Made by a program: the position numbers and the translations under genes | Notes under the pieces: model-generated | The model's database searches: none | What the model was told of the DNA's origin: nothing | The model's input: the letters and a program-made list of their open reading frames with translations, nothing else | Part shown: piece after piece, positions 12,515 through 23,688 of the stretch | How the letters are laid out: every line of letters begins with the position of its first letter | Numbering within the stretch: the stretch's first letter is position 1 | NCBI GenBank assembly: GCA_015680685.1 | Contig: MNCI01028318.1 | Coordinates: 413,536 to 477,535 of the forward strand | Source of the DNA: Gnetum montanum | Lineage: Eukaryota > Streptophyta > Gnetopsida > Gnetales > Gnetaceae | Direction: 5' to 3' | DNA length: 64,000 nucleotides

Positions 12515-15023
12515 TTATAATTCATTTGAATGTAAGCCAAAGATAAGTAAAATAAAAAAGATATGTCCTTCATCTTCTATGCTTTGTTTGCATAGTCTAC
12601 AAATATGCTCTTCTTTTAATAAATTAATCCAACAACCTGTCTCAATAAGAAGATAATGAGAGCTTATTTTTGCTCTAGTAATTTTATTCCTTAAATGAAT
12701 AGGAATAGCTAAGAATAGATACTTTTGAGTACTAGATAACAAACCTCTTCTAATAAAATGTAAATAAAAATGTCTTTTCTCTAACATGTTGAACTAAACT
12801 TTCATCAAAATGTTTTTATAGTCTTCTTGAAGAGCCTTTTATTTAAAGGAAGATCCTCCATTACAATATTCTATGATCAAAGCCATAATTTTTATTGATG
12901 CAACCATCCACTTTTTATGTAGCATTTATTATATCCTTAGCATAATTAACTTCCTCCATGTGACTTAACTTTTGAGTATAAGAAATAAATTGACAAAGGG
13001 CTTCAACTTCAAGAGGAAGTAAATTTGCTCCTAAAAGTAAGATATCATAAAAAACTAGCATTTTCACTTGAAATTCACATATAAGAAACCAAGTTTAAAC
13101 ATGATCTAATTTTTTCCAATTATGTGTGGAAATAGAAGGTCCCTATGCAACACACCCCTATAATAATACAGGTTGGACAAGAATACAAAAAATTTACCTA
13201 TAAATCTCCCATGCCAAAATTTGTTTCCTACTGTAATTATTTCTTAGAACAAATAGAGCTCACATACTACTTGAAATATTTTGAGCAATAAGAGTATTTC
13301 AACTATAATTACTAGCAAATTTAACTCCCAAATATTTACAATATTCACAAATATCAATCTTTTTTCTCCAGGTTAAAAATTATAATTTCTATTTCTAGTA
13401 TTACAAACTAGAATTTTAGTCTTATTAATATTAACTTTCATATTATAATGGTTTCAATAGTCATAGAGAATTTGAAGCATATAATTTAATCCTATAGCTG
13501 ATTTTATAATCAAGACTACATCATCTACAAAGAAAAGTATGTTCAAAATAATATATTTACTAACATAGCATGATTAGAGGACTTTTTCATCAAGTCCTCC
13601 AATTCATGTATAAATATGTCAAAAAGGGTAGGAGATAAAGGACAACCTTGTTTAACTTCAACTAAGATGTTGATAATGGTTACTTCTCTAGTAAGATTAT
13701 TCTCAATAATAGTGTTAACTATCTCATAGATTTTCTTAGTAGCAAAAAGGAGATCTTGTGGAATGTTAATGTTATCAATTCTTTAAAATTTTATCTAAAG
13801 AAACAAAATCATAAGCCTTAAAAAAATCATCAAAATAGATAAAAGTTTTATGATTGGACCTTTTTTCTTTCTCCATACAATAATGTAAGGTTATTAGATG
13901 GTCTATAGTAAATTGATTTCTCTTGAAGCTTGGTTGTGACTAAGAAAGAATACCTTACATTTCTACCCATGAAGTAATTTCATTCTACAAAATTATACCA
14001 AAAATCTTAGGGAAAACTTAATTGATTGTAATCAATCAGTAATTATTAAGATTTATTCCCATCTCTCTTTTTGAAAAGCAAGACTTCTCAATTGGTGCTA
14101 GAACATCAGGAGCAATCCAAACCATGTTAAAGCCCTTTATTAAGAAGGTTGTAAGTTACTTTCCACACCAATAAACCACATCATTTAAGAATATTTGTAT
14201 ATAATTTATTAACATTAGCACATTTCCCAAAAGATAATCTTTGAATTCTTGTAGAAATGTCATCAAGATATAACTTAAGAACACTAGAGTTATCTTGCAT
14301 AGTAGGGGATGCCTGTTGATTAAAAAGGTCATTGAAGAAAGTATGAATGGTAAATAAGGAAAAATTCCAACCATGTTGCTATTTTTCTTATAAGAAATTC
14401 TAAAATCTTTTTAGATTTGATTAGAGTTTACTAATCAGTCTTTCTTGCTCGTCTTTAATGAACATTCTTTTTAAAGATTATATAAGCTTTCTATAATTCT
14501 TTCGTATTGAAATATCAAAATGTGAAGCCAAAACATATTTATGAGTTGTTAAACAATCTACATTACTAGAGTTTTCTATAAGAAAGCCTCTTCTTAATCT
14601 GTATGTGAGCACTTATAGATAAAAGAAAATTAGTCGAATCTAGCTCATTATCATTGTTGTCCAACATATTATCCACTCTTGTTTGAAAATCCTAATGAAT
14701 GTCTTCTATGACATAACCAATTTTACATTTCTTATAATGAATATAAATAATTGAAGCAGCAATATTGAATCTCACATAATGATGAGGAAATTATGGAAAT
14801 TTTTCTCCCACTTGAAAGTTTTTCACTACATCTATATTATCATGATTAGACAAAAAAGGATCAATGCAAGAGTTACCTTCATAACTAGTAAAGGTAAAAT
14901 GAGAGGAGAAAAGAAAGTTGTTAATGCCATTAAGAATTAAAAATTCAAAGGAACAACCCCTTTCTAAGAAATGAATATCCCTCTAATTTGTAATATGATT
15001 AGTAGATGATCTTTTGTGAACTA
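12515..15023 (-). pseudogene. LINE with endonuclease and RT, animal-like C-terminus
   Basis: Read on the minus strand, the order is endonuclease C-half, RT and C-terminal knuckle. The endonuclease part lies at about 14720-15000 (FTFTSYEGNSCIDPFLSN, then PHHY where SDHY is usual). RT block FKAYDFVSL is at about 13800-13838. RT block GCPLSPTLFDIFIHEL is at about 13610-13660. The catalytic FVDDVVLI is at about 13505-13535. The C-terminal knuckle, SSHYLLIETGCW then ICRLC...EDEGHI, is at 12515-12787. Frames are interrupted throughout. The 5' end is cut where element B begins. The C-terminal SSHxLxIETGxW...CxxC..EDExH pattern is better known from CR1/L2/Jockey-like LINEs than from plant L1 or RTE. 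The non-LTR assignment is firm; the clade is an inference. Confidence 0.75.
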
Positions 15024-15738
15024 AATCGTAGTCCGCCGCCATATCTATAAATAAGAGGCAGCTCTCCCTTGTTTGATAAAAAGGAGTTAGAAGTAGCGAA
15101 GCTCTGGCATTTTGATCCCTCCAGAGTTAGATTATTTTTCTATGTCTGCAAGCAGTGTGGTGAATGTGATTTTACGGTGTCTTTATTCAAGTGTGACGTA
15201 CTTGGACACACACCCTTAAACTCCTAGAACGCGGAACGAGTACGACTTGATTACAAGCATTTAAGTGTGACTACTTGGTAGCCCAATGACGTATCCAAGA
15301 TCTATGCTTGGTAACCCAGTGGTGTATCTGGGATCTATTCTTGGTAATCCCACTGGTGTACCTAGGATCTACACTTGGTAATCCCAGTGGTAGTTGTGCA
15401 CGAGATCTAAGATGTGTACGGTTGATCAAGGAATCGGTTGCTCATCACACTTAGGCTAGATTAGATTCTCTTACCCTTTTCCTCCTAGCTTAGCTTAGTT
15501 AAATATTATTTTCCACTGCCTTTAGGAGTAGCATAGAATTAGGAACACATCATACACCTCACTCTGGACTAAACCATACGTGACAAATATAATACTAGTC
15601 CAGGTGGGAAGACAACGAACTACAACCTAAGGATAATTGTCTAGGTGCCACAACTAGTTTGTCTATGGAGTTCGACCAAATCGCACGTGCAACGCTCATT
15701 TCGTATGGTTGAGTGTAGGGGTACCTCGCCACTCATCA
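15024..15738 (+). repeat. 5' LTR of element B, truncated and internally deleted
   Basis: It ends CTCATCA at 15738. The start corresponds to about base 80 of the 3' LTR, so the U3 palindromes are missing and the LTR abuts LINE sequence. A TATAAATA box remains at 15046-15053. About 100 bases present in the 3' LTR (about 22942-23045, with the AATAAA signal) are missing between 'ggacacacac' and 'ccttaaactcc', a join within short CAC repeats. Confidence 0.85.
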
Positions 15739-15739
15739 T

Positions 15740-15757
15740 TGGCGCCATTGCTGGGGA
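15740..15757 (+). other. Primer-binding site of element B (tRNA-Asp)
   Basis: TGGCGCCATTGCTGGGGA begins two bases after the LTR. The 3' end of plant tRNA-Asp(GUC) reads ...CCCCGGCAACGGCGCCA, so 16 of these 18 bases pair, the mismatches being at the two positions reading A and T. This primer is known for Athila-lineage elements. Confidence 0.85.
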
Positions 15758-15869
15758 CGATGCTAGTTATCTAGATTAGTTATATCATACAAGGTCACTG
15801 TAAAGAACTTAACGATATATCTCTTAAAAAGAAGTAATTATAAAAAGTCACATAAATTCACACACAACA

Positions 15870-17089
15870 ATGCCTCTCCTACAAGACGATAATAATGCCA
15901 CACTTAGTGAGGAAGTTCATTGGAGGACCAACGAACTATATGACGATGAAGATTGGAGTGTACAACCTGAAGTGGGAGTTTCTTATAAAAACGAACAAAC
16001 ACAACGTCATCCCAACACACAAAGACATCACTTACTTGATGACGATGAACCCCCACTGGTCACTACAAGCTTAACGCAAATATAGGAGGCCATTCAAATC
16101 TCACGTAGGCATTGTAAAGAGAGCCATCTACCTAGGCTTGATTTAAATAACTTTCTGAAATTTTCAGGAGGCTATGACTTAGATCCGCATCAACATTTGC
16201 TAGCCTTCTACGATGCCTACACATGGAATAACATTGATAATAGTTGGCAAAAACTTAAGCTCTTTCCTATGACACTCGTTGACCAAGGAAAAGTATGGTA
16301 TCGATCGTTGAAACTAAATTCAATACGACGTTGGTCAACAATGGTAGAGGTCTTTAACGAAAATATCAAACCTACGCAAGAGTGTCAGCCTTGAGGAAAC
16401 AAATCCAAGGATGGAAACAAGCACAACATGAACCCTTGGATATGGCCTTAGAAAGATATTACACATTGCTAAACAACTGTCCAGTCCATGGGTTTTCGGA
16501 GGAAAGGCTAATGTACCATATCATTGATGGGCTACGTAATGAAATAAGGGAGACCTTAGGAACGTATGCCCAAGGTCAACTATATGAACTACAAACCCAT
16601 CAAATCCAAGAGCTTATTAAGTGGATAGCAAAAGAAGAAGGAGAAATAGCTACATGGGAGAATGTTAAAAAAAATCAACGAGACCAAAATTTCAACTTAA
16701 CAAAGGTCCATGGTCATGAAAAGGAGAGATCAACAAATCTTAAGGTGGAAACATCATCTTTGCCAATACAAAAATCGTTAGAAGAAGCTGAGAAGATCAA
16801 TAAGATGTTGGAATGGATGAATCAAAAGTGTGGAGAATATATCAACATCATTGGAGATAGAGTTTTGACAACCCAAGAAGCAGGAAAAATTAGTAGACAT
16901 TCGGAGAAAAATACTAAAGGGAATAAGTGCTCAACTGCCAATCCTACGTATGAATGCAACATATGCCTGTACAATCACCCCAAGGGTCAATGCCCAATCT
17001 TGTCACATTTATATGAGCATTGGGGAAACATGTTACATCCAAAGTTCGTACAGAGATACTGTGTTCGATCACAGTGGCAACAATCCTAG
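15870..17089 (+). pseudogene. gag of element B
   Basis: Capsid-type protein that would package element RNA. The start MPLLQDDNNATLSEEVHW is shared with C (MSLLQDYDNATT) and H (MPLLQDYDNTTS), which supports the start at 15870. The capsid core holds HLLAFYDAYTW, GKVWYRSL and KQIQGWKQAQHEPLDMALER, ending in the zinc-knuckle CNICLYNHPKGQC (CX2CX3HX4C) near 16957-16995. One in-frame stop lies at 16083. A one-base loss at about 16365 (gaaaatatc where H and C read gaaagatatc) shifts the frame. After that a 235-codon stretch stays open to 17089. This is the best preserved gag in the window. Confidence 0.85.
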
Positions 17090-17850
17090 TCGTGGGGGAA
17101 TCCACCCTTAGACTGGAGGCACCCTTCATATTTTCTGAACTCGAATGCTTATCACATTCAACACTCTATTTCTTCAACTGGGCCAACATACTCTATCTCA
17201 CCACAATACCATTCTCCACAATACTATCAACCCATACCTCCAACACAGCCACCACCTTATGCATCTTATACTCCTCCTAACTTTCAACATTCCTATCCTT
17301 TCCCTCCTTCCACAGTGCCACCAACCATTTCTAAGGTGTTTGTGCCACAGCAACAACCCACGAACAACACTTGTGCTATTGCTACTAACAGCACTGAGAA
17401 GCCTCCTCAACATCAAAAGCATCCTTTCTTTAAACACAGCTGTATGGAGGGACAACATAACTCTGAGGCCACTGCATCTTCCAACCCAACACAAGTCCCA
17501 CACTATGGTGCACCCTTACCTTTGAACCCAGTGCCTCATGTAACTTCATCAGGGCCACCAACTTACACTCCAACAACCATATGGTCTAATGAACACAACC
17601 ATGGGAGGCATTAGCCCAATCCTTGCATACCATCTAATGGTCACCAACATCATAGTGGGTCAACTCATTATCCAGGAACTACATCGTATGAAGTGCCCCA
17701 CTATGCTTATTATGAAGTGTGTGAAATCCAAGGGGATAAGTATGGACCGATTCCAATACTTCCAACATGCAAGGATCCTTTTTTCCCATTTATTAATCCT
17801 TGCCATACTCAATCGATTAGTTATGGGGGATACCTCCCATTTTAGTAACA
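17090..17850 (+). pseudogene. Proline/tyrosine-rich extension after gag in element B
   Basis: Downstream of the gag stop, the pieced-together frame is rich in P, S, Y, H, T and Q (for example ISPQYHSPQYYQPIPP and TQPPPYASYTPP) and ends YGGYLPF at about 17840. Element C has the matching segment (YSPKYYKPVSFPTRSPP ... YGGYPPF), so it was part of the ancestral gag frame. It has no known enzymatic domain. A low-complexity tail of this kind may be a linker or disordered region. Several stops break it in B. Confidence 0.7.
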
Positions 17851-19245
17851 AGTAGGATTAATAATTATTTTTTGTTTTCTTTAATTTTTCAACGTTTTTT
17901 TTTTTAGTTTTTCATTTTTCAACTTTTTGTTTTATCTTTTTATCTTTTTGTGTGTGTTTGTGTGTTTATATTTTTCCATTGTTGTATGTAATCTCGTCTA
18001 CGAATAAAACACTCATGTGGATCGTTGGTTGAGATGTGTTTTATGTTATTAAGTCATGAGTAATCAATTATTTGGAATAGTACACCCACTCATCCACTCT
18101 ATAAATAAAGAGGTCCTGTTCATGGGTACAGTGATATTCTTGAAATTTCTAAAACTTAAAATTAATTTTGTGTTATTGTACCTAGAATGAAGAAGGATGG
18201 ACCAAGAGGGAATGATTAGGGTGTGACATCAAGGGGACTTGTGGATTCTCTTTGGTGACATTTGTGGGAGTTATCATGCAATGTGCTTGTACTAAGATCC
18301 TTGTAGATCTAATGAAAAATGGGAGTAAGAGTAATCAAAAGGGCACTCAAAAAAATCAAACGTTGTTCTAAGGGATCCCACTGGAAAGACATGCACCCAT
18401 GCCTGAAGGTTGGTGGCTTCTCTGAATTCAGTAAAGTGAAAAAAAAGAGAGAAAAGAAAAAGAAAAGGAAGTGCCATAAAACAAAAATCACTCCTCCCTT
18501 GCATAAAACGCCAAGTGGTCGTACTCCTTGTTGTTATGGTACTCTCATATTTGTTCATCATGTGATGAAGCAATGCGATGTCACTATTTAGAAGGATGGA
18601 CTTGGTCCTGATCTTGGAACGATGGGTTAATGACACCTTAATCATGCTTTTCATGCAGGATTCATTGTACCCTGGGTCAGTTACCTCATGTCCCAATCTC
18701 TACGATCCTTTTCAATACTTCATCTCATCTCATTGTTCATGTAATTGTAGCTCGTGTCCAGTGTAACATAGAATTTTCATCTCATTTCGGTGATATTTAC
18801 ATGCATGTGTTTTGTGGAGTTAGTGCGAATTACATTTAACTCTTCTAGTGCCTATGGACACTTTAATTGTGGTTACACAAGGGCATAATAGGTTGAAACC
18901 TACTTTGGGGAGGACCCACTTGTGTAATTTTGTTGTAATCTTCACTAATTCTCTAGTTCAAACACATAATTTCTTACCCTCAGCTTAATTTTTTATAATT
19001 TTCTTTTCCTACCATTATCCCTCTAAATTTGAACATTCCAATGTACCATTACATTCCCTTTTCTTCATAACCACCAAATTTTTAATTGCTAAATTCACAT
19101 CATTATCATTAATAGTGCCTCTTGAATTAATGAAATTACCCTAGGATATCTTAATACTTGACAATGTCCTCAATTTACACCATTAATTTCAAGAAAATCA
19201 TTAAAAATTTGGTATTTTTCATGTGTCCCACATCACTGGGGATGA
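17851..19245 (+). other. Noncoding spacer of element B where pol would be expected
   Basis: T-rich runs (17880-17990) and a noncoding segment align with element C at 30.57-31.9 kb (for example 'gattctctttggtgacat' at 18244 and 31026). Related 3' UTR phrases also occur in F and G (for example 'gcctactttggggaggaccca'). I see no protease or RT motif in any frame. The frames open at 18292-18696 are unrelated to any family I know. Confidence 0.65.
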
Positions 19246-19305
19246 GATATCGTGTACGCGATGTACCATACACGATATCACGTCCTATTTACCTATAAAT
19301 AGGAC
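19246..19305 (+). promoter_or_regulatory. Internal promoter-like double inverted repeat in element B
   Basis: GATATCGTGTA (19246-19256) is inverted as TACACGATATC (19269-19279). GTCCTATTTA (19282-19291) is inverted as TAAATAGGAC (19296-19305). The second hairpin contains TATAAATA at 19294-19301. GATATC palindromes followed by TATAAATA are exactly what the LTR U3 regions of this family carry. This could be an internal promoter for ORF2 or a fragment of a foreign LTR. Transcription is not shown by sequence. Confidence 0.55.
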
Positions 19306-19759
19306 ACCCCCGCCACAACACTTAGCATCATTTTGCTATTTACATAGGGGGAATTTTTGAAATTTTTCTCTACGAGTTGCGATTGCATGACCACTCATAT
19401 CTCACTCACTGGTGCTTTGATTTTAATTCTATTTGAACCTGCTTGAACCCAGAGTGTTCAGTTTAGTTGTGGGGGAGAGACACTTGTCAAAAACTGCCCA
19501 AATTTTTTGAAATTTATCATCGTCCAAAGGACATAAATTAGGATAATTAACACTAACACTTAGAAAACTTGTGCCAAAAATCATATGACCTTAGGTACAC
19601 TGGGAGATTAAAATGAAATCCACCTGAGTCATAGGACCCATTATTATAATTTTTAGGCACGATCACACGATAACATAAGATCTTTAATTAAAGGCATGTA
19701 GTAAGGTATAACTTGACTTTGAAAACAACCTTATTAACGTTTGGCCCATGTGATTGCAG
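19306..19759 (+). other. Leader between internal promoter-like site and ORF2
   Basis: No frame of note. An AGTTGTGGGGG motif identical to the 3' polypurine-tract context occurs at 19465-19475. The segment ends in TGATTGCAG directly before the ORF2 ATG, a good 3' splice-site match. Element C lacks about 500 bases of this region. Confidence 0.5.
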
Positions 19760-22505
19760 ATGGCCCCAAAACATGCACAGCAAGGGGGTCCTGTGCAAGG
19801 TAGAGCGAAACAACCTCAGAGAGGCAGAAGACAGGTCCCTACCAGACAACATGCAGAATAGGAGGTGCAATCATTCAGCATCCATCAAGAAGAACCTCCT
19901 ACCAGACGGTCTGAGAAGGTAGAAAGAGGAGCTGCTGCTGCGCTTGAACCAGGACAACAACTCACATTGCCCCTGGAGTGTGTTTAGGCTATCCATGAGA
20001 AGTCCACATTCACTATTGTGATTGTGGAGCTAAACTTCGAATCTTTTGCAGAGTTCGCTCCTGAGGCTATTAGGGATCACCTCAAGGGATCTCCCTTATG
20101 TCCTGTCCTCTCTGAATGTGGTGCCTAGTACTTAGGTAAAACGTACCTGTTCTGGCACAATAAGAAGCAAGGCACCACAGTTAACATTTGTGGTGGGACA
20201 GTAGACTTTTCTGCGCAAGTGATTTTGGAAGTGTTAAACCTTCCGAATTCAGGCCCCCATGTTGCTCGGTTATCTACCTGATCAGAGCCTGATGTGTGAA
20301 AGGATTGGTTAGAGAAGGCTTATAGTAAAGATAAAGCTTTTGGTGAGCTGACAACAGAAGAGTGGGTTTGTTTCAAAATTGGAACCTATCACCTCTTCTC
20401 CACAAAAGGTTTGAAAAGAATATCTACGTATGCGGCAAGGGGATGTGCAATGTTGATGGGAAAGGTTAACGCTAACCTTCTCCATCTATATTTGACGAAG
20501 ATCCTAAGGTGATTCGAAGAACGGAAGTTAGGGAAGATGGCGTTGCCTTTTCCCTTCCTTATCAAAAAACTGTGCCGATGGGCTGGTATTCAGGGATACA
20601 CAAATGATGTTCTCTGAAAGGCCTAGAATGCTTCTTATGCTGAGTTATTAAAGGTGCTAGCTTCAAGAAAGAGCACTAGTGAAGAGCTGGGACCAAATGA
20701 AGAAGAAGAATAGATGACTAGATCACCTACAACTCAACTTGCAGGACCCAGTTAACCTCTAGCCACAGGTCCCAGCCAACAACAAGAAGCAAGACCCAGC
20801 ACAAGCCAAGATTAGCCACCGCTGCTGGAAGACTACAGACCGTCGATGAGCCATCTTAGGGCCATCGCAAAGATGGTTAGTTGGGGAAGTCGTAATGACG
20901 CAAACCTCTTCCACATCATTGATGATGCCGACCAGCCTACTATTTCATTAGATTGCACAAGGGGTGAATTATCAATTCAAACAGGAGGAGGGGAAAGTAG
21001 ATGGTCACAACAAATCTCTAAAAACGTGGCATCTTTTCAAGTGTAGTTAGAGAGTGTTGAAGGGGCCACTCTAGTGGTCATGCAACACCAAGATGCTGCA
21101 GGAGCTGCTGAAGTGGTCACTAACCATATTAAAGAATCCTTTAATGTACCTATTGTGCCACCGGCAGATCTTTCAGGAGCACGAGATGCTCAAACTCTTG
21201 CCGGAACCTCAATGACTCCTGCAAAACATGAGGATGCGCTAGATCGATTATTACAAACAGGGCAAGTTCTGACGTCCCTGTTTAACATCCCCCAAGATGT
21301 AATGGCAATTCAATCAGACCTCATTTCCACAAAGGGAAAGCTGGTCATATCCAAAGTAAGGGAAGAACATGCTAAAGTTGAAATGCAAAAACTATAATAG
21401 CAGCTCGTAGCCTTACAAGCAGCACAGTGGGATCCTCTACAATTTGTTTCCGTAGACTAGCTAGAAAATTTCAGAACCAAGTAATTAACAAAGCTAATTG
21501 TAGAAAATAAGAAGGTGGCAGAAGAAAAGGAGACAGCCACTTGGGATGCCTCCGCAGCACAAGCGGAAATTCATGCGTACAATAAAGCACTCAAGGCCTT
21601 AGAAGAAGAGAATAAGTAGTTGGTTGTAGATAACCTCCAGTTGACTTCTGTGGAGAAACAAAAGAATGTTCTCGATGAACACTTTCATTAGTTATGAGAA
21701 TAGTTCATTCAGGTCAACTGAGAAGGTACGCGCTATTCGCCAAAAATCAGCCATTGAGATAAGCACATGGCAGAATGAGGCTAAATGATACGAGAAGCTG
21801 AAGGAGCATTTCCATGATCAGGTGGAGATGTACAAACAAATCCTGGAGAAGGAGATCAATATGGCCAAAGCTCAAATCAACAACATTAGTGCTCAGCACA
21901 CTGATTGGAGGGCCATATTGGATACTTACGCCTTCGCCCACCAAGTAGAAATTAAGAACTGGGACCTGCAGATCCAAGACTTGATCGAATACATGGAGTT
22001 GGCAAACCTTAGATATGCCAACCTAGCCATGTTAACAGCAGGATGCTCAAGGTTAGAGCTCGAGCAGCAGGTAGCTTCCACCCATATCAAATATGAAGTA
22101 GAATTTGCACAGCACAAGAAGCTGGCTGAGAAACTAGATGTCACAAATTTTGAACTTGCGGTTGTAAAAGAAAGCTACCAAGGATAGAAAGATGTTGCAA
22201 CCGACTTGGCTCGATGGCTAACAGAGCTTCACGAATACAAAGACAAAGCCAGAGCCTATGAAGAGGAATGATGGGTGTTCGTGCCATGGTATGTCAAGGC
22301 TAATTAGATGTTTCCGCAACTACCCTATTCGTGGGAAGTGCTGACTTCGTCAAACATCGGAACATTAGCATGGATAGCACAAGATCCTCGGACCGAAAAG
22401 GATAAGCTCCAAGTCATTTTTCAACATCGTCAACCTTTGAAGCTTGGAGCACGTGACAAAGGGAAAGCACCCATGCAGGAGCCACCGCCACCAGGAACTA
22501 CATGA
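19760..22505 (+). pseudogene. ORF2 of element B: plant transposon protein domain plus coiled coil
   Basis: A large second gene in the place where Athila elements carry an env-like ORF. It starts MAPKHAQQGG, matching element C (MAPKRGQQGE). Residues about 90-285 contain FAEFAPEAIRDHL, VNICGGTVDFSAQVILEVL, TTEEWVCFKIGTYHL and LPFPFLIKKLC. This pattern resembles the 'putative plant transposon protein' domain (Pfam PF20167, recalled, not searched). Residues from about 520 to 810 are rich in E, K, Q and A and look like a long coiled coil (KVRVEEH-like, EKEINMAKAQINNI). I see no convincing signal peptide or membrane anchor, so an envelope role is not supported. About 20 stops and one frameshift near 21.7 kb break it. 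Confidence 0.7.
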
Positions 22506-22662
22506 GTTCCATTTTTTGTAGTGTAGCATTTTTTTTGTGTTGTGTCTTCCCACACAGCGGCATCCTTTCCTTTTTTGTTTTTCCAGTTAATAATCCATTA
22601 CCTATCCACTGTGTAATCAATGAAGCTTGTTCTCCTTGTAACTCGAGGACGAGTTTTTATTC

Positions 22663-22675
22663 AGTTGTGGGGGTA
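22663..22675 (+). other. 3' polypurine tract of element B
   Basis: AGTTGTGGGGGTA lies directly before the LTR start TGATGAG. Elements E, F and G have AGTCATGGGGGTA in the same place. The G run is the likely primer for plus-strand synthesis. Confidence 0.75.
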
Positions 22676-23567
22676 TGATGAGACACGATTCGCATAGGCC
22701 GCGATATCGCTTCGGTCGTGATATCGCATCCCCCACGATATCGTGTACGCAATATCGCAGTCTGCCACCATATCTATAAATAAGAGGCAGCTCTCCCTTT
22801 TTTGATAATAAGGAGTTAGAAGTAGCAAAACTCTTGCAGTTTGATCCCTCCAGAGTTAGATTATTTTTCTGTGTCTACCCGTAGTGTGGTGAATGTGATT
22901 GTACGGTGTCTTTATTCGAGTGTGACGTACTTGGACACACACATGACCGGCAATAAAGATCGAGATTACTTCATTGCGGCAGTCACTTTGTTATTTGTTT
23001 GTTTGTTTATTTATTTAATGTTATTTACTGTTTTCTCTCTCTCACCCTTAAACTCCTAGAACGTGGAACGAGTACGACTTGATTACGAGCATTTAAGTGT
23101 GACTACTTGGTAGCCCAGTGGCGTATCTAGGATCTACGCTTGGTAACCCAGTAACGTATCTGGGATCTGCGCTTGGTAATCCTAGTGGCATACCTAGGAT
23201 CTACACTTGGTAATCCTAGTGGTAGTCGTGCACGAGGTCCAAGATGTGTATGGTTGATCAAGGAATCAGTTGCTTGTCACACTTATGCTAGATTAGATTC
23301 TCTTACCCTTTTCCTCCTATCGTAGCTTAGTTAAATATTATTTTCCACTGCCTTCAGGGGTAGCATAGAATTAGGAACACATCATACACCTCACTCTGGA
23401 CTAAACCATACGTGACAAATATAATACTAGTCTAAGGTGGAAGACAGCGAACTGCAACCTAAGGATAACTGTCTAAGTGCCACAACTAGTCGTCTGTGGA
23501 GTTCGACCGGATCGCGTGCAACGCTCCTTTCGGATGGTTGAGTGTAGAGGTACCTCGCCACTCATCA
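22676..23567 (+). repeat. 3' LTR of element B (complete)
   Basis: TGATGAG ... CTCATCA, 892 bases, with 7-base perfect inverted termini. U3 (22690-22760) holds four GATATC-type palindromes. TATAAATA is at 22775-22782, and AATAAA at 22952-22957 is a likely poly(A) signal. U5 contains the repeated 'cttggtaa-ccc/cct-agt' phrases. It is the best reference LTR for the family here. Confidence 0.9.
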
Positions 23568-23626
23568 ATAACCAAGATATGTATTCAAGGTGATACTCAA
23601 TTTATAATACTTGATTACTAAAAAAA

Positions 23627-23652
23627 ATATTGTTTATTGCAATAAACAATAT
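23627..23652. repeat. Perfect 26-base palindrome
   Basis: ATATTGTTTATTG is followed without a spacer by its exact reverse complement CAATAAACAATAT. It lies 60 bases beyond the end of element B and just before the IQD fragment. It could extrude as a cruciform or be the remains of a short inverted-repeat element. No TIR or target duplication is obvious. Confidence 0.85.
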
Positions 23653-23688
23653 ACCCTAAATTAATCATTATCAAATCTTTGAACCATT

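Larger units (their letters stand above)
15024..23567 (+). mobile_element. Element B: pol-less Athila-related LTR retrotransposon
   Basis: The element runs 5' LTR (U3-truncated), primer-binding site, gag with proline-rich tail, about 1.9 kb of noncoding DNA, a second large ORF, polypurine tract and complete 3' LTR. No protease, RT, RNase H or integrase motif occurs between gag and ORF2. Element C has the same plan with alignable noncoding DNA, so the absence looks ancestral to this subfamily. LTR comparison over about 180 aligned bases near the TATA box shows roughly 15 differences, so the insertion is old. Confidence 0.85.

Noticed and set aside
17145-17525. Histidine/leucine-rich plus-strand protein overlapping the gag tail of B
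   Set aside because: It is another frame of the proline-rich tail, which has a homologous frame in C.
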